DNA of 64,000 nucleotides. Source: Lucifuga dentata. Taxonomy: Eukaryota > Chordata > Actinopteri > Ophidiiformes > Bythitidae. The notes below the pieces were generated by a model. The model saw nothing but the letters and a program-made list of their open reading frames with translations. It had not been told where the DNA came from and did not search any database. Shown piece by piece: positions 37,794-47,000 of the stretch. The stretch is from positions 1 to 64,000 of the forward strand of contig VXCM01005074.1 of assembly GCA_014773175.1 (NCBI GenBank), written 5' to 3'. The translations under genes were made by a program, and so were the position numbers. Within the stretch, counting starts at the first letter, position 1. Each line of letters opens with the position of its first letter.

Positions 37794-37808
37794 AAAAGAA
37801 AGAAAGAA
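37740..37808. repeat. (GAAA)n microsatellite
   Basis: About 69 bases of near-perfect AAAG repeat in the intron between exons 3 and 4 of copy A. On the transcribed strand it is a long (CTTT)n pyrimidine tract. Confidence 0.95.
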
Positions 37809-38324
37809 CACAACACACCTGTCCTTTTCTCTCATCTGTCCATCTGTTTAGTACAGGCAGAAGCCTGTCAAAGTTGTCAAACCGGTGGAACCCAAAGTCA
37901 CCTTCCTCTGGATGACAGCCTAATGATAACTGTGGTGATAAACTCTAATCAGTATTTACTGTATATTAGAAATGACTGCAGTGACATCATCACCTATTCT
38001 TCATTGGAAATGAACTGCAGGTAATTTATACATAATAACATGATGTCAGTACCCTGAAGCACATATTCATTAGTAACAATCAATGGAGATATTCTAGGTT
38101 TATGGTTTCCTATGTTTATATCCAATCACATCCAATCTAATTGGACGCATAATCCAGTATTACCTTCATTAAGTCCACAAAGTTATTAAGTTGAAGCACA
38201 CAACTGTTGGAGGCCATGTCGAGGAAAAGGGTGGCCGAAACCTGAATTCCTCAGGTCTTCCAGGGTGGTGAGAGGCGAGTTAACCATGTTGCTGTTAATC
38301 CTAATGCACAATAAAACTGGCGTG

Positions 38325-38361
<37 letters not shown>

Positions 38362-38386
38362 AGATTGTATGAGNAAAACTGGCGTG

Positions 38387-38420
<34 letters not shown>
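38325..38420. repeat. (CA)n microsatellite with N at 38374
   Basis: GCGCGC(CA)n occurs twice because 38313-38373 is repeated (61 bp) after the N. Confidence 0.95.
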
Positions 38421-38423
<3 letters not shown>

Positions 38424-38865
38424 AGATTGTATGAGCGATAGAAGAAAATCTGAAAACTATCCCATTACTTCTTACTCTCTGATACAACATACACAAACAC
38501 ACTAGGTGATTTTGTTATTTTTTTTAAGGAAATACTTTTCATATTTGCTGTAAGGATCTTGATTTCCGTATTCTGAGGAAACGAAAGCTTTGTGAGTTAC
38601 ATGCAGGATAGTAACATATAATTAGTAATTTATTAATATAAGAAATGTCAAAGCATGTAAGTCAGAAAGCAGCACTCATTCAGGTTCATTTACCGTTTTC
38701 TCTGTCTTTATAGCTGTTTCGTGATCAAGCGCAATATTTTTTGGAGTTGATAAGGATGCGCGTACAGCGGCTCTTGTTTGCTCTTGGTTTCTTGTTACCA
38801 GTTTGCGCTCCTCATGCGTGCTCGTTCACGTCGATCCGTCCGCGCACGTTCAAGTGAGCGGCGCT

Positions 38866-38965
38866 CTATCTTTTAGTCACATTCTGTTGTCTGAGCAGAA
38901 GCTGCTGGTACTCGACCATGTGGCTTTTAAGATCTCTGAACGCTGATCATAGTTTCTGTACAGGA
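38866..38965 (-). pseudogene. Lectin stalk-exon fragment
   Basis: On the minus strand, after a CCTGTACAG remnant of the acceptor, the sequence reads NYDQ, then EILKSHMVEYQQLLLRQQNV, then TK. This is the stalk exon of the lectin gene, in better internal length than the copy at 32.5 kb. It is cut off at 38866, where copy A's promoter sequence begins. It is an orphan of a second lectin gene. Confidence 0.75.
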
Positions 38966-39017
38966 AAGGAGAGAAAAAAAAGAGCAGAAACTCATTTGGA
39001 ACCAGTGGAATACCTAC

Positions 39018-39550
39018 TTAAAGGACCACACCGGTGGTTTTGCATGTTTGAGCCAAATATGTACAACCCACATACATGTTACTTTTCTGACAACCATTTC
39101 CCAAAACATACTTCTGGAGGAGTGAATATTAGAATTATTTTTCCTACCTTCTAGACTGCCATTGGTTTCAGTTCATTCCAGTACGTTGTTAAAATCAACT
39201 TGTGAGACTTGAAACATGCTTGAGATCAGTAATCCATAACAGCTAACACAATGTCTATTAATTTTTCTTTTTAAATAGCTTTATTTAACCGATCCAATAC
39301 AGAACTTCATGGGAGAAAATGGGTGTCTCCGCCAGAAAATATAGTTCCAGGAGAAGACTGCATTTACAGGAATCAAAAAGAACTGTGCCTTCTACATTCT
39401 GAGGTATTTGTTACCAGGCCGAACATTGAATTTTAAGGTAGGTGTATCTTCTGGATTTTGAAAGATTTTGGGATTTTGCTAAATAAATGAAAAACTAAAA
39501 TACGATTTTATGTTTTGAAAAATAATTGTCAGTAACCTAATATGTACACT
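39018..39550. mobile_element. TTAA MITE, duplicated copy with a lost right end
   Basis: TTAAAGGACCACACCGGTGG and the complete left half. The right end fades at about 39550 (CAGTAACCTAATATGTACAC). It shares flanks with the 32.7 kb copy. Confidence 0.8.
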
Positions 39551-39622
39551 GTAAAAAGTCCTTCAGTTTGTTCGTCCATACTACATAAATTTAAAATGTA
39601 TGATTCAAAACACATTATTTAC

Positions 39623-40265
39623 CTTGATTGGGTTGGTTGGTAAAGATGACATTGCTGTGATGTTGCTGGTTAGCAGTTTGATGATAACCCATCAGGGTGA
39701 GAAAGGTGGTGCGATCCAGATATGGGCTCTGCAGGGCTTGGATCAGTTCAGGGCTGATTTCATGAGTCCTATCAGGACTGAATCTCCCAAAGACAACACC
39801 ACCATGCTCAGTGATGTACACCTTCTTTATCACCCTGGTTGTCACCTGGTAACTGATGATGATNCACCACCATGCTCAGTGATGTACACCTTCTTTATCA
39901 CCCTGGTTGTCACCTGGTAACTGATGATGATGCGGTCCATATTGTCATTGCCATGGCAATATTTAAAGTCATAATTCTCTCTCACATATGATGGGAGATT
40001 GGATGAGCCTGGGTGGCTTTCTTTGTTCAGGTTGCCAACTTCATAGTATGCTACCTGAAAAGAGAGACATGGATGGATGGATGGATGGATGGATGGATGG
40101 ATGGNCTTCATAGTATGCTACCTGAAAAGAGAGACATGGATGGATGGATGGATGGATGGATGGATGGATGGACCCAGTATACATCCAAAGAAAGAAAGAA
40201 AGAAAGAAAGAAAGAAGTGTAGGAGCAAGGTATGAAGTTTGTGTTGAGCTTACTGCATAATTCTG

Positions 40266-40314
<49 letters not shown>

Positions 40315-41201
40315 GTGTGTGCGTGTGTGTGTGTCTGGAATTCTCATCATGCCATTATGTCTGAATGACTTGAATAAACATCTGAAATGATGTCACTACT
40401 GGAGAAGTATGTTTGTTGTGTTACAGCGTGTCAGACGGATCTCTCCCTATGTCAGCCTCGCAGCGGTGTTGTTATTTTAGCAGTATAGAGACAACTTGCC
40501 ACTATATTTCTTGTCAACAGAAAAGGATGAATGAATTTGAAGTTCATTTTGGATGATGGATCATACGTTTAATCTGGATGTGGATTGTGATTGAATGAAA
40601 TGGATGGGAGAATGGCTGGACAGCAGCGGAAGATAAGCAGCTGTGATTCAGCTCATTATGCATAGCTGCTGGTTTTAAGGTACTGTGTGAAATTACTGCT
40701 GATAGTTCATTGGGGATGCTGAAGCTGCCTATTACCCTAATAAATTGTTGTTGCCAAAGTCTTAATCATTTCATTCTAAACTTGAAGTGGCTCGCTTGTC
40801 TGCAAACTTCTATTGATCGATAAGGAACGTGGAAATTAATAACTTTTGGAATTGTTGAACTATGTGGATCTGAAGTTTCAGCGTGCGCACACAGTTTATG
40901 AATGACACAATGAGTGGATCAAAGGCTGGTTCAATTGCAAATGGAAATGAAACAGGAAATACAAAGAGAATGGTCGCTCTCACTGAAAGAGGTTTGGCAT
41001 GTAAAATTGAAATCCTTCAGAAAGAACGCCAATCCAGGGTGAATAAAATAAAAGGTGCAGTGATTCTCTCTGTGAAAGACTTGATGAAAAATAATGAAAA
41101 CTCTTCACAAGTGAAATAGAAGTTGGATGTTTTGATTCATGAGGATGTTATTTCATATCATGAATCTTTTATTGGCATAGAGAACAACTTGCTGCAATGG
41201 A

Positions 41202-41253
<52 letters not shown>

Positions 41254-41712
41254 ACACGCCTGTTCGTTTCTCTCATGTGTCCATCTGTTTAGTACAGGCA
41301 GAATCTTCTCAAAGTTGTCAAACAAGTGGAACCCAAAGTCACCTTCCTCTGGATGACAGCCAGACGACAACTGTGGTGATAACCTCTAATCAGTATTTAC
41401 TGTATATTAAAAATGACTGCAGTGACATCATCACTGATAACATGATGTCAATGAGGCACAGTTGAATATATTCATTAGTAACAATCAATGGAGATATTAT
41501 AGGTTTATACTTTCCTATGTTTACATCCAATCAAGTCCAATCTAATCGGATGCATAATCCAGTATTACCTTCATTATGTCCACAAAGTTATTAAGTTGAA
41601 GCACACAACTGTTGGCAAACCAGAAGAGAAGCTGGAGGCCATGTCGAGGAAAAGGGCGGCCGAAACCTGAATTCCTCAGGTCTTCCAGGGTGGTGAGAGG
41701 CAAGTTAACCAT
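39623..41712 (-). CDS. Unrecognised gene, copy B: intact start, no terminal exon of its own
   Basis: Coding exons on the minus strand: 41712-41569 (48 codons, MVNLPLTTLEDLRNSGFGRP onward), 41370-41296 (25 codons, [19 protein letters not shown]) and 40054-39623 (true length 364 after removing the N-39864 artefact; YYEVGNLN, LPSYVRENYDFKYC, NMDRIIISYQ, KKVYITEHGG, FSPDRTHEISPELIQALQ). A non-coding first exon ends at 42485 (donor GGTAAGTG). No signal peptide is visible. Exon 4 lacks 132 in-frame bases present in copy A. No terminal exon lies before copy A begins. Its phase-1 donor fits copy A's last exon (36267-36158), giving 230 codons if spliced across. The exon 3 donor (CCT|gtacta) is weak. 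Function unknown; the conserved His, Cys and aromatic positions suggest a folded cytosolic domain. Confidence 0.65.
39797..39931. repeat. Artefactual 67-bp repeat inside a coding exon (copy B)
   Basis: 39797-39863 and 39865-39931 are identical around the N at 39864. It falls at exactly the homologous place to the artefact at 37374 in copy A, so the paralogues probably tangled in assembly. Confidence 0.9.
40067..40216. repeat. (GGAT)n and (GAAA)n microsatellites, N at 40105
   Basis: Same arrangement as in copy A. A 66-bp artefact (40039-40104) is repeated after the N. Confidence 0.9.
40266..40335. repeat. (GT)n microsatellite
   Basis: A GT run with a few GC interruptions, in the intron of copy B. 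Confidence 0.95.
40380..41195 (+). mobile_element. LTR-retrotransposon gag-like fragment
   Basis: A plus-strand frame at 40883-41119 has the TERGLACKIEILQKERQSR wording. After its stop, another frame continues with VLIHEDVISYHESFIGIEN. Together they resemble the N-terminal gag region of BEL/Pao-type elements in fish. The fragment has a stop and ends abruptly in a (GAAA)n tract. It lies antisense in an intron of copy B and is absent from copy A. No LTR pair was delimited. Confidence 0.5.
41200..41255. repeat. (GAAA)n microsatellite
   Basis: An AAAG repeat just downstream, in transcript sense, of copy B exon 3. Confidence 0.95.
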
Positions 41713-41948
41713 GTTGGAGCTAAACCTAATGCACAATAAAACTGGCGTGTGCGTGCACACACACAAACACACACACACACGAAGATTATATGAGAGATAG
41801 GAAAAAATCTGCTGAAGATTAACCCATTATTTCTTACTGTCTGATCCAACACACAAACACACTAGAAAGAGTTGATTTTGTTATGTTTTTTTTTTAAGGA
41901 AATATGTGCAACATATCATGTTGCACAAAATGTTGTGCAACTTGGTGC

Positions 41949-42076
41949 ACAAAAAAGATAGGAAAAGCAAGTTAAATGAGATTAGAAATACTAAGTATTT
42001 TTGAATGCATTTNACAAAAAAGATAGGAAAAGCAAGTTAAATGAGATTAGAAATACTAAGTATTTTTGAATGCATT
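41949..42076. repeat. Artefactual 64-bp repeat around an N
   Basis: 41949-42012 is repeated exactly after the N at 42013, in intron 1 of copy B. Confidence 0.85.
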
Positions 42077-42484
42077 TCACAGTTAAGTTTAACACAAAGA
42101 TTCAAGTAAATTTTACAAATAAAGAGTGAGTAAAATTTACTCATCAAAACAGAAGATCCCAAGTAAAGTTTATTTGAGTATCTCTGATTAAAAGAACTGC
42201 TTAATGGTATGTAAATTTTACTTGAAAATATACCATGTTAAATTTACTTAGTATTTCTGCGTGGAAATTGTTACCAAGGTTGTTTTAAGTAAATGTTAGT
42301 CCACATTTTTTTCAGTGGACTTCTCAGGATCTTGATTTCCCTATTCTGAGGAAACGAAAGCTTTGTACAGAGTTACTAGCAGGATAGTAACATATAATTA
42401 GTAATTTATTAATATAAGAAATGTCGGTAATACAACAGGATGTAAACTATAGTCAGTAAACAGCACTCATTCAGGTTCACTTAC

Positions 42485-42711
42485 CCTTTTCTCTGTCTCT
42501 ATAGTTGTTTCGTGATCACAAGCAATAATTTTTGCGATTGATAAGGATAGACGCGTCACGCGGCTCTTGGTTACTTGCCCATTTGCGCTCCTCATGCGTG
42601 CTCGTTCACGTCGATCAGTAACGTTATGCACGTTCAAGTGAGCGGCGCTACTACGTCATTTACTCGTCGCCTGGTTCCCCATGCACATCTTTCCCGAAAA
42701 CCTAAAGATAG
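42485..42711. promoter_or_regulatory. Shared bidirectional promoter region between patl1 and copy B
   Basis: The copy B first exon (minus, donor at 42484/42485) and the patl1 start codon (42712, plus) are divided by about 225 bases that must hold both transcription starts. This stretch is much richer in G+C and CpG than its surroundings. It carries TACGTCA (42652-42658), a CRE/ATF-type site, and repeated CACGT cores. The copy B side (to AGCGGCGCT at about 42650) is duplicated at 38694-38865; the patl1 side is not. Confidence 0.6.
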
Positions 42712-43690
42712 ATGTTTCGATTTCAGGTGAGAATAAAACAATAAAAGTCAGTCAGCTTTACCCTCATGAAAAATTCAAACGTTTTACTGAGACCTGGTAG
42801 ATATTCTGGGTTTCATATGATTTAAATGGTAAATGTCGTTTGTTATTTATGCGAATATAAAATTCAATGCGGGTGGCGGCCTTTGAAGCAGCGAATTTGC
42901 CTGCTGACATGAGCCGGAACAGGCTGATCAGTCCTTATTCCGGGGGGCAGGCTGAGCGTTCATTGTTTCATAAATAAATTGCGGCAGTGAAAAGTCATAA
43001 TGTGACCTTTACTCGGCATCCTGTCTCGGGCTGATGGAGTTAAAATTAGGCAGTAGCTAGCTACCTGCACGATGTAACGTCAGCATTAGCTTAGCATCTT
43101 TGCTCATGAGCTGTTTAGATACTCTTAGGGTGTCTGAGGATGCTGGAGAAGTCTTACGTTGTTCTGTGCCGATATTTAAACTCTACAAGTTAAAAAAAAA
43201 AAAAAAAANGTAAAAAAAAAAAAAAAAAGTTTGAAACTAGAGAAGAAATACGGTTTAAGTCCCCAGACAGCTTGAAGTTGCACTGTTATAATCATGACCA
43301 TGCTCCGTCACTGCAGACCTAGCTATGTTAGCTAACGCTAGTTTACTAGATATTTTCTCAAAAATGTTTATCGAAAAGTAGCTATTAGTCGTGTTAATAT
43401 CAAATTTATTATGTAAGCCAGCCTAGTAAAGACCATCTTAAATTTAATTTTGTTAAGGAAACCTGCACTTTAACTTCGTATATGGATCAGCATAGTGTTG
43501 CATTTGAGGTTATCATGCTAACTGGCTAACTCAGCCTCTGTTGTTGGTAACTGACGATTACATTGTGGCAGCTAGTTTTGGGGAGCATTAGATTGGCAGT
43601 GAGTTTTGCAAACTTAGCCAAATGGTTATTACGCCGATGTGTCCAATTTTGTGCTGGGTGACACAGGGAAAAATAAATATGGTAATCAGA

Positions 43691-43721
<31 letters not shown>

Positions 43722-43977
43722 GATAGATAGATATTTATTAACAATAACAAGCAATTGCTACATCAGCTTTTTCCCAGCAAGATTTCTGAAGAACTGAAAA
43801 TGGCAGTTTAATTTGTCTTTTTGTCATCTAGTTCATTGTAATGAACTGNATTTCTGAAGAACTGAAAATGGCAGTTTAATTTGTCTTTTTGTCATCTAGT
43901 TCATTGTAATGAACTGGACTTCACATTACAAAGTATATTATACAAAGACATACAAAATATATTGTACAAACACATAC

Positions 43978-44008
<31 letters not shown>

Positions 44009-47000
44009 TGAGAGAGAGAGAGAGAATGTATTTGTAATGTGAAGTCCAGTTCATTACAATGAACTAGATGACAAAAAGACAAATTAAACTGCCATTTTCA
44101 GTTCTTCAGAAATTATGCTGGGAAAAAACTGATATAGCGATTGCTTGTTATTGTAAATTATAGAACAAATTAGTCATTCATGATCTAAAACCCACAAACA
44201 TGTATTTCAACTTAATGCTCAGGTCTCACACTGTTTAATTTAGCTGTTTGTTGCAGTGAAACCTCAGGCTTATTAACAATAGTTGAGGCCTTTTAAGAAA
44301 TAGTAAGGGGTATGGAAGGTTATGATATTTTAGGTAAAAAGAGACACAACTGCCATTCTCAAATTTCCTGATAAATAGATAATAGACTAATCACTCTGAT
44401 GCTGTTGGTTGATGCCTTTATTAATGCCTTCAGTATGACTTGTTTTAAATTTTGAGTCACTTGGGGCACAGTCACATCTCACTACAACCATCATATTTTT
44501 GGGTTTTGGAGGTGGCTCCTCATTCATATCCCTGACAGGGTCTGTCTTACACCTTGGCCACTAACATGTGGAGCTATTTTAGCCAGAGGCTGAAGGATGC
44601 AGTCATACACACTCAGAAACATACACATTGATGTTGTTGCAGTTGCCTCTGGAAGGATGTATACAAAGGAAATAAAAGAGGTCATATTTAGGAACCCTCT
44701 TTGCTATGGAAATTGTTCACATTGGTGAAGCAGAACAAATCTGAGTTATTATGATATTATTGAAAACTCATATACTGGTGTTTTGAGGTCAAACTTATTT
44801 AGCATTGTCAAGTGGAGATGTATAACCAGGAAAACTTGAATTTTTTGACCACATTTAAGAAATGTAAATAAACAAAATGGATTGATTTGAGGTCTTCCTA
44901 AATGCTGTGGCTGGCATAGGACTGCTGCTCTCTGACTGTGGTAATGAAGTGATAATGTTATCTCCATCACTTTTTAACTACATTCTCATCCTTCCATCTC
45001 TCATTTCCCTTTCCCCATTTCTACTGTTCCACTTCTTCGCCATCCTGTCCTTCTTCTCTTTTCTTCTGTCCTCCTGGCTGTAACTCCTTTGTAGTCCTTG
45101 GATGAAGACTGTACGTTGGAGGAGGAAGACGAAGAGCTCGTAGAGGATGAGGATGAAATTGATCAGTTCAATGATGACACCTTTGGAGCAGGGGCCATTG
45201 GTAAGTCACATAGAAATTATATCTGTCCACTTGTGTGGACATGAATACATTTCGCAGGGATGAGTTTTCATAATGGTTGAGTTTGCTACAGGGTTGGTCT
45301 GAAAGAACTCACATTCATTACTTGTTAGGTAAAGCATCTTGTGAGCTCCTTCTTTGTTGACACATCATAAACATTTTAAAGACACTAACAGAATTCAAAA
45401 TACAGGATTAAAAGTTGCTGTTTGTCAAACTGATTTAAATGTCATTTATTAGGGGGTTAACACTAGTCAACAACTAAATCCTTTTAGGATGTTTCTAATG
45501 TGAAGTTGTTCACATTAGCAATATATAATTAGGACTGAAAATATCAGCTCATACTGGTTTATCACAGGTGGTACTATCAATCTTGTAGGCAGATATGCAA
45601 AAAGATAAAGCTCAGGGCACTTTTCTATCTATATTTGACTTTTTTTTTTTTAAATAAAAAGTTTAATATGTAATTGATGTTTTTTTTTTTTTGTTTTTTT
45701 TTAAGTATTTAGCACCTTTCCAACTCATCAGTAATAATAGAAAATCAGCCAAACGTGTTTAAACTTTTGGACAGAAGATGCCCAGACTGTATCAAGAGAT
45801 AAAAATGTCTGCAGGCAGAAAAGCAGCAACTGACAGATTGGTTTCAATTCTCAGCAGGCTTTCTGCCTTCGTTAAATTCCAGGATAAATGGTTTCCTCCA
45901 GGTGCTCCGGTTTCCTCCCTCCAGTTTCCTCTAAACACTTGAAGGTCGGGTCAATTGGAAACTCTAAATCAGGGGAACTCAAATACAAATCTTAAAGGGT
46001 CCACAAAAAAAAAAATTCAAGAAGACAAAGGTCTGTTTACTAAAGTCAGTCAAGGGTCGGACTGGAATCCTAATTTTACTGGGAATTTAAGGCATTGAAC
46101 AGGGAGTGCTGATAAAACTAGCTGCTGTATCAACTCTCCTACACTGTAAACTTTCAATGAGCTCAGTGCCATGTCAGCTCATCGTTGTCATGGAGATGAT
46201 GGGATGCTGAATATGATTGGACCAAAAAAAACAGAGCATCAGAGTAGACAAAGCAGAGTAGACATTCTCACACAGATAGTGGAGCAGTTGGACATTGAGT
46301 TTCACTTACTCCGAAAGTGAAACTCAATTTTGACTTGTTATGTTGCAGCAATGTGTCGCAGATAATACAGATAATACATAAGAAAAGTCTAATTTGCTCA
46401 GAGTCCAGAGACAGTTGTGGTTCGGTCCTGATCCGGACCAGAGTCTTTGAGGTCCAGAGGACTTTGAGGATGACTGCTCTAAATTGTTTGTATGTGGGAA
46501 TGAGTTTGAGATGATGTGTTTGATAGCCATCCGACACACTGACGATCAAATAAATGTCCGCCTGTCTTTTCTCTCCCAGATGACGACTGGCAGGAGGAGC
46601 ACAAACGCCTCGCTGAACTTGATCAGAGGGATGGGTTAGCAACAGGGCCAAGCTTGGGAGGAGAACGAGGAGGAGGGATGGGAGGAGAAGCAGATATTGC
46701 AGGAGCTAAAGACTCTCCTTCCACTCATCTACCTTCCTCTGCTGGCCATCTCCCGCTTCCATCCTCCCTCCCTTCACTTAACTTCCCCTCGTCTTCCTCT
46801 GGGCTGCGACCACCAGGTCAGTAACTGTGATTATTATTGTAACACATAACTATATCATAATAAAATTCTTATTTCTAAAGCATAATATATAATACATAGC
46901 ATAATATATAATACATAATTTCTTAAATATAATTTTATGCTTAAACAGACATATATTTGCATGCTAAAAAGGAGCAAAAAAATTGAGACCAGCAGCAGCT

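Larger units (their letters stand above)
36158..38287 (-). pseudogene. Unrecognised gene, copy A: frameshifted first coding exon, only copy with a terminal exon
   Basis: I do not recognise this family. Minus-strand exons: 38287-38164 (start MVNSPLTTLEDLRNSGFG), 37929-37855 ([12 protein letters not shown]), 37564-37001 (AYYEADNLN to TNQG; true length 496 after removing the artefact at N 37374) and 36267-36158. A non-coding first exon ends at 38694 with donor GGTAAATG. Against copy B, exon 2 lacks 20 bases, so the frame stops seven codons later (about 33 residues). Exons 3-5 remain open and phase-compatible. The last exon encodes DEEFDWKRCC, a hydrophobic run (about KILSLVAIIILFFVAV) and eight more residues, so the product would be anchored at its C terminus with no signal peptide. 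An intact copy would encode about 274 residues. The deletion could also be an assembly error. Confidence 0.7.

Noticed and set aside
37523..38024. Open frames with [11 protein letters not shown] or [10 protein letters not shown] repeats (also at 10678-10923 and 40013-40350)
   Set aside because: They are translations of (GGAT)n and (GAAA)n microsatellites, not proteins.
42520..42630. Coding potential in copy B's first exon (an ATG followed by RSANGQ)
   Set aside because: Spliced to exon 2 the frame hits TAG at once, and copy A stops after six codons, so I treat this exon as 5' untranslated.
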